The position numbers were made by a program, and so were the translations under genes. Below are positions 12,005-24,612 of a DNA stretch of 64,000 nt, piece after piece (the first letter of the stretch is position 1; each line of letters begins with the position of its first letter). Origin of the DNA: Siphonodentalium dalli (lineage: Eukaryota > Mollusca > Scaphopoda > Gadilida > Siphonodentaliidae); the NCBI GenBank assembly GCA_032622095.1, contig CP136065.1, forward strand, positions 21,318,134 to 21,382,133, written 5' to 3'. The notes beneath the pieces were generated by a model that had not been told where the DNA came from, searched no databases, and was given only the letters and a program-made list of their open reading frames with translations.

Positions 12005-13180
12005 TCGTTCATTCACTATCCACGGTCATTACTATTTATACTAAATGATTGAAGTCCATCGTTCATTCACTATCCACGGTCATTACTATCTATACTAAAT
12101 GAAGACATCGTTCATTCACTATCCACGGTCATTACTATCTATACTAAATGATTGAAGTCCATCGTTCATTCACTATCCACGGTCATTACTATCTATACTA
12201 AATGATTGAAGTCCATCGTTTATTCACTATCCACAGTCATTACTATCTATACTAAATGAAGACATCGTTCATTCACTATCCACGGTCATTACTATCTATA
12301 CTAAATGAAGACATCGTTCATTCACTATCCACGGTCATTACTATCTATACTAAATGATTGAAGTCCATCGTTCATTCACTATCCACGGTCATTACTATCT
12401 ATACTAAATGAAGACATCGTTCATTCACTATCCACGGTCATTACTATCTATACTAAATGATTGAAGTCCATCGTTCATTCACTATCCACGGTCATTACTA
12501 TCTATACTAAATGAAGACATCGTTCATTCACTATCCACGGTCATTACTATCTATACTAAATGATTGAAGTCCATCGTTCATTCACTATCCACGGTCATTA
12601 CTATCTATACTAAATGAAGACATCGTTCATTCACTATCCACGGTCATTACTATCTATACTAAATGATTGAAGTCCATCGTTCATTCACTATCCACGGTCA
12701 TTACTATCTATACTAAATGAAGACATCGTTCATTCACTATCCACGGTCATTACTATCTATACTAAATGATTGAAGTCCATCGTTCATTCACTATCCACGG
12801 TCATTACTATCTATACTAAATGAAGACATCGTTCATTCACTATCCACGGTCATTACTATCTATACTAAATGAAGACATCGTTCATTCACTATCCACGGTC
12901 ATTACTATCTATACTAAATGATTGAAGTCCATCGTTCATTCACTATCCACGGTCATTACTATCTATACTAAATGAAGACATCGTTCATTCACTATCCACG
13001 GTCATTACTATCTATACTAAATGAAGACATCGTTCATTCACTATCCACGGTCATTACTATCTATACTAAATGATTGAAGTCCATCGTTCATTCACTATCC
13101 ACGGTCATTACTATCTATACTAAATGAAGACATCGTTCATTCACTATCCACGGTCATTACTATCTATACTAAATGATTGA
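12005..13180. repeat. Alternating 49/54-bp minisatellite (23 copies)
   Basis: Each unit shares a core (GTTCATTCACTATCCACGGT and on to TCTATACTAAATGA) and is separated by one of two linkers: AGACATC (49-bp spacing) or TTGAAGTCCATC (54-bp spacing). The linkers mostly alternate. Spacing and sequence do not resemble CRISPR, and no coding frame is kept. Confidence 0.93.
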
Positions 13181-13447
13181 AGTCCATTGTGCATGTGTAA
13201 TATTACTCCCGCGAAGTACATACTAAAACATTGGTTACCTATGTTCGTGCATCAGACTGCTCCTTGTTCCAATTAAACCACCAGTCCGTTCGTAGTAACT
13301 TCCCCTTTCGCCACGGCGCATACATATTTCTCGGGGTACATTCTACAGAGCAAGTCGCAACAATGAAAAAAGCTATTTCGTCTATGTTTGGTGTGATAAG
13401 GAAAATTAGACAATATAATCTTGCTTTCGATTGCCAAATTTACCTCT

Positions 13448-13941
13448 TTAAAGGCACGGGCGGCGTTCATTGCAGAAATATTCATATTTGTTCAATTCGC
13501 CATCAACAGAAGGAATATTAAAATATATATAGTTTTGTTCATATGCCAAATATAATCAGCGCGTAAATAGTATATTGTCGTCAAGACGTACGATGGTGGA
13601 CGTAAACAAGAGCCTGCTCGTGTTACAGACGTTTTGCTTCTGTTTACATAACGCAGGGAAATTCTATTGGTTAATCACACACAAATGATTTCCATATCAG
13701 GAAAACGGTAATGTTTACCATATCCGAATCTAAACAAAAGCCAGAATCTGTAACTTTTTTTGCTTTTGTTTACGTAACAAATGAAACACATTTGACGATA
13801 ACATACTGTTTATGCCATATTTCTGATTGATATAAGAGCAAAGTCTGTCTATATTTTACTATTCTTTCTGTTTATGGCGGTTTTTGATGGAGGTGAATAT
13901 TTTAACAGCATACCCACCGCCAACGCCGCCTGCATCTTTAA
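13448..13941. mobile_element. MITE family B, copy 2
   Basis: Begins TTAAAGGCACGGGCGGCGTT and ends CGCCGCCTGCATCTTTAA. The interior is colinear with copy 1, including AAACAAGAGCCTG and the TATGGCGGTTTTTGA stretch. No ORF. Confidence 0.65.
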
Positions 13942-14412
13942 CATAATGTTCCTCCCAGTAATGCTATATGGGTGTGATGTGTTTGGATTTGAAAAACTGA
14001 TTACTTTGAACTGGTGCAGCTAAAATTATTTTTAAATAATCTTAAAAGTTAAACCATGTACACCCTACCTATTTGTATGGTTTATGGAAAAGGTGCATGA
14101 ATGCTATCCGATATATATTCACAATAAAGACCTCTCGCTATATCATAATATTACAATTACGGATAGGATATATTGTCCTAGTAAGGTGAGCACCATCACT
14201 ACTTACATATATACGTTAATTGGTGATACGCGGCATGTGCCCCACTATATCCATTTACACATATATTTAACCCTTTACCCAACAAACCGGCCAAAACCGG
14301 CCAAATAAAGCTTCAACAGCCTAAAATATATTCGGTCTGTCTCAATAGAACCATACAAATATGGATATCATTGGAACCGGCTCCTTGACCACATTGTGAT
14401 AGTTACAGTTAT

Positions 14413-14643
14413 GCCCTGTGCCAATGCATTCTCTTATATATGCGAGTCGACCATAGGTCGCCTCGCATATATAAGAGAATGTATTGGCCTAAAAAAAATC
14501 TTTTTTTAACACTTTTTACCATTTTTTCTTACATTCTTTAACAATTTTATCATTTGTAATGTGTTAAGCCAATGCATTCTCTTATATATGCGAGGCGACC
14601 TATGGTCGACTCGCATATATAAGAAAATGCATTGGCACAGGGC
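14413..14643. mobile_element. Compound palindromic element, copy 1
   Basis: It is bounded by GCCCTGTGCCAATGCATTCT and its complement. Each end is itself a hairpin (14420-14487 and 14578-14636) with 26-27 base arms containing CTCTTATATATGCGAG around a 15-base loop. The two loops are reverse complements of each other, so the whole element is also palindromic. Non-coding. Confidence 0.8.
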
Positions 14644-14932
14644 CCTTCTGTTGTGTAAAGGGTTAATGGAAAATGTGTGTCTCTTATAGATCCCATGTTA
14701 TTATCCGTGTGTTATGCACCATACGGATAATGATAGTGCGTCCCCAAGCATGACCGCTGGCATATCATTGATACATCTGTAAATAATTAAACTGTGTGGG
14801 TATATTTCGGTTCACATTATAGAACCCCCGCCGTGCGTAAACATCGAAGTTGTGGCCATTTTCTGGCAGGATAGTGTCCATATCCGTAATCGTAATCGTG
14901 GGTTTGTGAGAGGTCTCTATTGAAACGTCTAT

Positions 14933-15400
14933 ATATGTGACCCGCCATATCAAATCCAGTCGGAAGTTGGGATTTTTTTACCCTGTGCCAATGCATTCTC
15001 TTATATATGCGAGTCGACCATAGGTCGCCTCGCATATATAAGAGAATGCATTGGCCTAACAATTTTTTATCATGTTTTTTAAATAAATGTTTCTTACAAT
15101 TTTTAGGACATAAAATAAAAAAACATCCATTACCCCGCAGGGAGCCCCACACATATATATATAACCTTATAGAAGAGTGTCGTCTGCTCATGTTTGTCTG
15201 GGGCTCTGTATGCGTCAAATTATAAAATTATTAAAGAATACAAGAACAAATTATTAAAATTGTAAAAGATTGTTAGGCCAATGCATTCTCTTATATATGC
15301 GAGGCGACCTATGGTCGACTCGCATATATAAGAGAATGCATTGGCACAGGGTAAAAAAAATCCCGACTTCCGACTGGATTTGATATGGCGGGTCACATAT
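14933..15400. mobile_element. Compound palindromic element, copy 2 (468-bp fold-back)
   Basis: The outer arms start ATATGTGACCCGCCATATCA and end with its complement. Inside are two hairpins (14987-15055 and 15277-15345) identical in plan to copy 1. The centre (about 15060-15275) is AT-rich with a short inverted pair around GGGAGCCCCACACA / TCTGGGGCTC. No coding potential. Confidence 0.8.
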
Positions 15401-17023
15401 GTGTAATTATGAAACTTGTCAACCGATATTCATGTAACCTGTCGAGTGTTATATTTGTACTCATGTGCGCTTCGTTCTGAGATTGAAAACCCCTGACTTA
15501 ATAGAGTAAAATATATACTCAATAAATGTGGTATCACCTATATATATGGAATGCTAAGTCGGTTGGTGATGGCGAATACCTTGTTCGATATGTTGAACAG
15601 CCGTTAAAGGACCAACACTTGCAATTATGGAACGAAACTTTAGCCCAGAGCTTAATCATATTCCCGTGTAAAAAGCATATAATAAATTAAACGCTCTGTA
15701 TTCAAAGCGTGCATGGCATATTCGCCCGAAACAAATCAACAAGATGTCATAACTCATGTGAAAAATTGTCGGGCGGATTCCAAAAGCGAACTTGATCCGT
15801 ACCATGGACCAGTAAATTCCCAGACCAAATTCCAGTCCAAATTCCAGTCAATTGTCAATTCAGTTCTGACCGACCAAAGCCCTCATATGGAGACGAAAAA
15901 TGGGAGGAAATAACATGAGAATCGGGCCTGATCAATGGATGTTGATACTGATGAAGTATACGTACTTTTTTATATTCCATGTATAATGTAGAAAACATTG
16001 CCAAGAAAGATCCAATGTTCTGGCATTGAACAATAGAGAGCCTTTCTTCGTTACGCGCGGAGAAACTAAAGAGGCTAGATAAAACTTCGATCTACGCGGA
16101 AAGATTGATTATGAGACATGGTGTGACTTCTTGCAACTGCGTCCATCTTTTGAAGTGTGATGTCTAACACTTTAGCCTCGGACATTATATCTATATACCG
16201 TTTCAATATTATCTTTGGGGTAATAACTAGCTGTGAGTGCAAAGAATGCACACATTTACCATGAGCATGACAATGGGGTTGGTTTATCATCGTTTCTGAA
16301 ATGCATTGTCAGGTGGACGAACTACACAAAGATGTGCATATGTAACATTGGTAAATAACTCCAATGCACATAGAAACCACCGACGAAAGCAACTTACAAA
16401 CTTGCCCATATTCACCAATTGAGTTACCTTGCTGTGTGTGCATGGATAATATATAATGTAAATCAGTCCTTATTGGGATTAGCAACGGCTTCGTCATCGC
16501 TGTGTACGGCTTAAATATTTGTTGGCCTGATTTTGCTTTTTGTTTAAACATCTTTTATTTGTTCATAAATTAAATTAGTTTATGACAAAAGGGATTGGAG
16601 GACAAGTGCTAAATCACTTAGAATACCCTCCTCTCCCTTGGCCTGATGCACCGCGAACCTTAGCAACTGAGCCACCGGGGGTCACAATGGGATCAGTAAT
16701 ATGTTGTATCAAATTATAGTTACCACACTGGTGCAGGTGAACAAATACACATGTAGATATAGTCATATACATATACGTGCAAAATATAATATAGAGTAGA
16801 AGAAGATGAACTTGCTACATTCAAATAATAACTTCAACTAGAATGCTGATTATCTTGTTGATTGTGGCATATTTTGTGACAACACTTTGTTAATGTGACT
16901 AGATTTAAAGTGAAAGATTCAATGGACAAAACTCAGTATACGTGCGAGTAAGCGCATAACATTTGACGCGAAGTGGGTCATTTGCCACTGAACACATATG
17001 CGTGTCGTTTTTGTCGTAGACTG
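15401..17023. other. Intergenic region downstream of the P450 gene
   Basis: No gene is supported. A tRNA-like minus-strand patch near 16625-16690 (GGTGGCTCAGTTGCTAAGG) may be a decayed SINE. The rest is AT-rich with a few short stop-free stretches that resemble nothing. Confidence 0.45.
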
Positions 17024-17184
17024 CTATGTCCTTTCTGTGATGCTGATAAAGATGCCATCCCTGGGTCTCAGAATCAGCTGACCCTTTGGGTGAAGGTCGT
17101 TTACAGACTGATGTGACGTCACATTGTATTTTCTGAATAAGGAAGCCAGTAGGATTTTCTCCTCGAGCTGTGCGAATTTTTGTC
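17024..17184 (-). CDS. CYP4 gene, last exon
   Basis: Acceptor AATTCCAG precedes 17184; the two-base start completes the Gly codon of the heme loop. It encodes [20 protein letters not shown], then [20 protein letters not shown] and ERT, and stops at TAG (17024-17026). This is the usual C-terminal layout of CYP4 proteins (L-helix then a QLILRP strand). Confidence 0.92.
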
Positions 17185-20100
17185 CTGGAATTAATGAAAT
17201 ATGAATATAAAAACCTGAAACTGTGACCATATATAGCCTATGCATACTGCTTGACTCGATATCCATACCATATAATTGTATTACTGCAAGCCTTGCCGTC
17301 TGTCCTATAAAACATGAAACTGTGACCATAGTCGATGCATCCTTCTAGAATCGATACCCATACCATATATATTACTGCAACCCTTACCTCCTGTCCTATA
17401 AAATATGACCATAATTCAATCAAGATACAAAACTAAGCACCACTTCACTGGCATTTTGTTGGAATTAGCAGACGTCAACTCTGGAGTGCAGTGGAGTGGA
17501 ATTGTATTGGAGTGCAGTGGAGTGGAGTGGAGGAATTTTAAGTAGAGCACTAATCCAGCAAAGAAAAAATCTAGCAAGACGTTTTCTGGTCCGAAAGACA
17601 ATGTTGGAGCACGTTCATCACTGGACGGTCAAGTTAGTACGTTTTTAGACTTTCCATACACTGCTAGCTGCGAGCATCATCTGGTGGTAGCCAGCTGGGG
17701 CAGTGTATGACTATAATTGCGGAAATTATGGTCGACTGCAGAACTGTGTTTTACTTTGATTGCAAAATTTAATTATAATGCCCATCAAAATTCCTCTGGC
17801 GATAATATCAACTTTAAAAATGCTCACAATAAGATGTTGATCAGTTACATCCGACAAATTAGAGCTCGAGTAACATAGATAATTAATACAAATCATAAAT
17901 GTCGTCCAATAAGAAATTGGGATTCAGGTGGAAGCGGAATTTCACTTCCATCCAATAAATGGCTTTATTTTCGATCCAATTAATAACATGAATGCATATT
18001 GAGAGAACGAAATTGTATACAAAAGATGGACGGAATTACGAAAAGCATTTATGTATAAAATGTATAGTGACCTCGCAAACGTCTTCATCGTCACCACTAC
18101 CATCATCATCATCATCATCAATAACATCATCATCATCATCATCGTCGTCGTCGTCGTCGTCATAATCATCATCCTCATTATCCCCATCATCATCGTCGTC
18201 ATCATCATCATCAGCACCATCATCATCATTGTCACCATCATCATCATCATCATCATCACCATAGGCGTCGTCATAATAATCAGTATCATTGCGTCATCAT
18301 AATCCTCATCATCATAATAACCATCAGCGTCGTCGTCCTCGTTAACATATATAATATGGTCGTCATCATCACTTCATCATCATCATCATCACCATCATCA
18401 TCACCATCATCACCATTTACAACAACTAAACAACAACAGCTCTGTACATTAATCACTGGCATCCAACTTAAGGTTATTCAGTCGGATAACCGAGCAGAGT
18501 CTACGTATAGTCTGGTCGTTTAAGCATTGGACCTAGAAAAAATTATTAACAAGCTGTTTTTGGTGTAATTTTGTCGGGAAGAATCTGAGGAATAACATAT
18601 CCAAAATCCGCTAAAATCCGCTTTGGGGAAAATTCTCTATTCAAGATGGCGCCCAATATGATTGTTAATATCTGAAATTGTTGAATTTCTGCGGTAGATG
18701 CAACAATTAATGCCAAATTCGCAATAAATTTTAATATTGACAAACAATGTTAAGCCGTAAACCATATTTGTAGAATGTCTTTCCCAAAACGGACGCCAAA
18801 ATGGAGAAAAGTGAATGAAATTTATACTTTGTGAAACATGTAATTGCTAGTCCTATAAGATAGAACAAACGCTCGAATTATTTGAGGATATTCATTGCAG
18901 AGTATAAGAGAAACGTTTGATCAGAGATGTAAGAATTCTCCCTAATGAATCTCACGAGAGAGCAATCGAAAGCAGGGTCTCATGCAACGGTTAAATCTGG
19001 ACTTTCGGGCACACATAAACGGAACAATAACGCAGTTTTATATGTACTTTTTATGTTGAATCGTGTGATTATATGTGTAATTAAACAGTTAAATGCGATT
19101 TGATATGGATGTATTGATTCTGTGATGTTTCCTAGAAGCAGAAATATATGTCGTCAGAGTAGTCTCGTGAATGTGACCGATCATCATTTATTTTGATATC
19201 TCCAAAATTAACCCTTTCAAAATGCACTGCTATGGAACAATATAAGATATATGCATACAGTTTTGGGTCAAATGTGAAGATTCCATTGTCTCTATCTCAA
19301 AATAGTAATCATAGTTGCCTCCAATCAGGTGACAAAACACGAATATTTCGCTGTTATCACAAGAATGCATGGTGGTATATAATGAACACAATTTATCAAA
19401 AACACAGAGGAGTACAAAGCCTATCTTCAATAAATTCTAAACTTGACCAATATAGTTTACATATTCTGTGGCTGAGATTGTATTTATATCTGGAAATTAT
19501 ATTTCGTTATATTCAACGAAGCCACATATATGCGAAAATTACTACGATTTCTGCAACCGCATCACCGCGTTTGCCCCTTATCCCTAAAGTTACATATAGT
19601 TGCTGTACACAAAACCACAAATAGCAATATTTAGCGAATGTTCAACGCTGAAATAACAGCTTTAAACGATGAACACTTGCTATTTAGCACAATTATGTGG
19701 GTGGTAATGGTAAGATATTTTAAAACAAAACGATACTGAACATTAATATTGTGTATTGTGTGGTAGTATATCCCAGTTGTAAAGTGGGGACTGAAGTAAT
19801 TTGAACAAAATGTTCCAATAATAAACCGGTTTGGTAGCCGCGTGAAAATTAGTCTTAAATAATCTGTAAGATGTACCATCTCTTTGATCTCGTGAGATGT
19901 GGCGCTAATCTATTGAAGATATTGATGTTTCTTTGCAGTGTGATAAGCATTGGGACATATGTGTATGGCATATTATCACGGAAAGTGCAGCAAATTCCAT
20001 AAATCTAACTAGTCTTTATACCACAAGGGTGTACACTTCGGTGTATGTGTTACATTCAATAATTAATCACAATGTCCAGTGAAACTACCATACACTGCAT

Positions 20101-23100
20101 GGCGAAACATTACTTTGTGTGTTGCATGACAAAAATTATTATATTTTGTCCGGACAGTTGGATGTTGGATAAGCTAAAAAACAGAACTTTAACCATTGGG
20201 TTTGACTTGCGTTGAAATGACCAATACATCATTCAGATGGATAGTTTAATGAATTGTGTACCTTTAAAGATACTAAACAACATGAATGTACATTAATAAT
20301 ACGTATGTTCATTCCTATATGGTTATTCAATACGTTGCTTTCGTCGTGGTATGTTTTGGAGTTGCGGCCATTTTGACAGCCATTTTATGGCCGCGATTGT
20401 ATTATTTTCTGTCCGTGTCACTCTATTCGCCCCGTTGCTCCAATTTTACACATAGTTGTACAACTACGTAATCCCTATGCCATAACATATCGTATACTTA
20501 TCTTAATAATTTACGTTAGAACCCACCCCTATTCAGGGCGCTGTAAAACATTTTCCCCAAAGCGGATTTTAGCGGATTTTGGATATGTTATACATGAAGA
20601 TCTCCTCTTTCCAACGATACCAAATTTAGCTTGTTAAGATTTTTTTCCTGGTAGACCTTATATTTTCAGCCCGACAGCCAGACTAGTAAATAAATTACGT
20701 CTTTCAAATTTAGTATGTCGTCTAGATAATCAATAGTCGCGTTTCTATACTTGTAAATTTCTTAAGCATGAGTTGATGTCTAGCCTCGTCTAAACGTTCA
20801 AATTCCATCAAATAATGCATTTCATCTCCAAGTTGACGTTTATGGAATAGGGGGCACAGTATACGAAGTAAGTTGTTTCTTTATTGGCAGGCGGTGGCAG
20901 GAGGGTCATAGACATAAGTCGGAAAAAATTTGCAGGCACGTATGCTGATTTTTGACTTTCGACCCTTGTTGGGACCCACCCACCCCCGCGTCCAAATTTT
21001 TTTCCGTTTTCGGCAGTTTTTTCCGACCATTTTTTGACACCCACCCCCCTTTTAACACTAAAACAGGGATTTGCGGGGGGAATTTTACTGTAAACAGTTG
21101 TATATGAATTTCTGTGCATACTATTATTCATGGATGTGAACATTGACATGTAAATAGGAACAAGTCATTTTGGGGTTATTCGGTAAAAAAAAACATGGCT
21201 ACCAGCAGCCATCTTGGATTTCAAAATTCAATCCATTAGCATGGGCTACAGGCTATACTGTTTGTCTGATCATCATGAAATTTGTCAGTTATGTTAATAT
21301 TGACATATAGATGTGTTTTAAGCCAAACTCATTGCAAAAACAGTCAAAAAGACTTGCAGGAAAAATATTTTTGAGTTGCGGAAAAAAATTTGTTGGTCCT
21401 ATCGACCACCCACCCACCCCGGCATACGTGCCCGGAAAAAACTTTTTTCCACCCCCCTGAGTTTAGGGGGAAATCTGTCACTTTCTTAGAGGATGATCAA
21501 TAAATATTGAAAAACAAATAGATGACAAAAAAATGTAATAGGAAAATAACAAGTGAGATATAGGAAAGAAGTTTGTAGCGGTGCGTGGGGTGTACATGTA
21601 CAATGATCGAGGTTTGTAGCGGTGCGTGGGGTGTACATGTACAATGATCGAGGTTTGTAGCGGTGCGTGGGGTGTACATGTACAATGATCGAGGTATGTA
21701 ATAAGTTTGTAGCGGTGCGTGGGGTGTACATGTACAATGATCGAGGTTTGTAGCGGTGCGTGGGGTGTACATGTACAATGATCGAGGTATGTAAGAAGTT
21801 TGTAGCGGTGCGTGGGGTATACATGTACAATGATCGAGGTTTGTAGCGGTGCGTGGGGTGTACATGTACAATGATCGAAGTATGTGACTCTGAAAAGAAC
21901 GTTTAATGTAATCATTTTGATAATATAGTTATATTCCTTCGATGAAAATTGGCCATAACGTTTGGGTTCCCTATCTTTGGCAGCGATTTCAAACGATCTA
22001 AATATTTGATAAAAAATTAATTCATGAAATGTGCGCTAGAAATAACTGTCTAACAAATACACTTGTGTGTGGAAATCAAATTGAATTGGCGTGACTACAA
22101 ACTTATACTGATTATGAACTAAATTTCTAGCTCTTGGAAACTTATAGTGATTATGAACTAAATTTCTAGCTCTTGGAGACTCCTCTGAGATGAATATTTA
22201 TTTTATGCGTTGTGTGAACATGCCTCTCGTAAAAAACAAGTTTGTGTCCAAATATCCAATGTCAATCCAAATCCAAATAAACCTCGGTCAAATGAACTAG
22301 TTAAACAGACCTATACCGCAAACTTGTGTTACACCTCTCAAAAGTCAGTATTGAACTTGTGTTTTAGCGAATGGGTTGAAAGTTTGTCCGGCTTTCAATT
22401 CGGTCTCTGATTCTGGATAATATATTATCTGGTTGAGTATAGAAATTATTTGCACACAATTTCCTTCAAATTACATCTTCACATTCCCAGTGATTCATAA
22501 AAAGGCACTATGACTCAATACTGGTCATTTTGACTAACATAATTGTAGTTTAATGGTCTAATTAGTCGCTTATACTAACCATTTATTAGTCGTTATGACT
22601 AACATCGCCAAAGTCATTTTGACTAAATGTCTGCCATAGTCATTATGACTAAGTTAAGTTAGTCACCACGTGGACAGGCAGTTGACTAACATAATTTAGT
22701 CATATTGACTAACTATTGAGTGCAGTCTATTTAACAAGAGATATTGAGTGTGCGCAAATAAACAGACACGAGAGTCGTGCAGAAACAATGGCAGACGACC
22801 GACAGCTATATAGATAACAACTAGCAATCACTTATAGCAAAGATATCAACTTTGAGACAAAATTTTGTTTCTCTAAAATGTACGTTTTCTTCCATGAAGT
22901 AGAAACTTAGAGGTTGTTTTCGAATTTCGTACATTAGACTGGTACATAACCCAATCGAACCAGCCCCCCAATTCGTAGACCTTTTCTTTTTAAAGGAAAG
23001 GATGACCTTGGTTGTAAGTTATAATTTAGAAATAAAAGTTTCCAAATTATGAATAATTCCTCAAGAATATACTAATAGTATAGTATAATGATAGTATGAA

Positions 23101-24537
23101 TACGCTATTATCCACAAAACACACTTGTGCGATCCGAGCATTTATTTATATACAGCACATCAAGAATGTGCGATTAACTCAACACAATGGTGATTTTTTT
23201 GGAGATTGATTCACTGTGACCAATTCAACACCAAAATATTGAGTGGCGAGGATTAGCGAGTGCTATAACGGTAAGCTGTAAACGACATGGTACAGTTTTA
23301 ACCAAAGTTAAATGGGATCTCCCCGGTGTTTATGGTTTTGCTTATTTCACACTCCTTACGTACTGTGTTGTAACATAACACGTGTTTACTAACACTGCGT
23401 ACGATCTTGATAATAACATACCGTTTATGCGATATCTATGATTGGTATAAAACACAATATATCTATATTTTGATATTCTTTCTGGTTTTTTTGTGGTTTT
23501 AACTAACGTGACAGCAATATCCATCGTGAAAGCCTTCCGTATCTTTAATATTGGGCGTTCCAGTGCTCGCATAGCAGCTAGTTATTACACCAAGTCATGT
23601 TACACATTCTGGTTTATGCAGCATGTATTTATACTTTCTAAAGAAATTAGGTTTACACAGAACCACTACCTCTTTAGATGAGGAGATTCGCGTTTCTACT
23701 GGAAACATACCAATGCAGTTTCTCGGCCCTGCTGAGAATGGGACGTAAGCGAAAGGGTGCCGACCAACAGAATTCTCTGGCGTAAATCGTTCTGGGTCGA
23801 ACTTCTCGGGATCTGGGAAATGAACTGGGTCTCTGTGAAGCGCGCTACAGAACACGTAAACATCTGTTCCTTTTGGAATATCATAACCACCTGTAATTAT
23901 AGGCCATATTCAGTTACATTAATTATATCACGGTTGACGACATTAGAGCAGTATTATTTATGGAATCGAGGTCATAGGTGTGGCCATTATCTTAGTTCAG
24001 GGTGAAGGTGTTTAACCCTACCATGACTGGAGCTTCCTGAATTTTTGCGAAAACTCCGTGACAATGCATTCTCTTAAATATGCGAGGCGACCTTTAAGAT
24101 AAAGTATTGGCCTAACAAATTTTAAAATAAAAAAAATGATAAATAATTGATAAAGAATGTAAGAAATAATGATAAAACAAATGATAAAAGTTGTTAATGA
24201 ATGTAAGAAAAAATGATAACAATTGATAAAGAATGTAAGAACAAATCATAAAAAATGATCAAAAATTTATAATATCATGGTTGATTGAAACATATTTTAA
24301 TTGCATAATATACAAACGGGATTTGGGGCACAAGCTGTTGCAACTTATGAAGCCCCCCCCCCCCAAACACAATATTATTACACACATGTAATCAAGGTGG
24401 CGGTATAAATGTATTTACATGGTGATAAGTTTTGAGATATATAATGTGTGGTGACTTCCAGAGGTTATCAGACTAGAATTGTTTTGATTGGCGAGTGCTA
24501 ATATATAATATATTATTAGTAATTGTCTGTTGGAGAT

Positions 24538-24612
<75 letters not shown>

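Larger units (their letters stand above)
17185..23710. other. Last intron of the CYP4 gene
   Basis: No further exon is needed or seen. It holds a ~105-bp tandem duplication, a CAT-rich microsatellite, a 7 x 41-bp array, a small 39-bp duplication, a cluster of TTAGTCA/TGACTAA half-sites and scattered CCACCC/TTTTTTCC repeat patches (about 20890-21080 and 21390-21470). Confidence 0.6.

Noticed and set aside
11157-12044. Four overlapping ORFs of 246-289 codons
   Set aside because: All are translations of the 18-bp minisatellite in different frames on both strands; no unique coding sequence at either end.
12005-13180. CRISPR-like array
   Set aside because: Repeats are longer than spacers, spacers are just two alternating linkers, and the DNA is animal.
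17942-18302. Met-rich and Ile-rich ORFs
   Set aside because: Translation of the CAT microsatellite.
19193-19624. 143-codon plus-strand ORF
   Set aside because: No domain, no splice context and lies inside a P450 intron; likely chance.
21478-21915. Three minus-strand ORFs over the 41-bp repeat
   Set aside because: All frames stay open because of the tandem repeat; no domain or start context.
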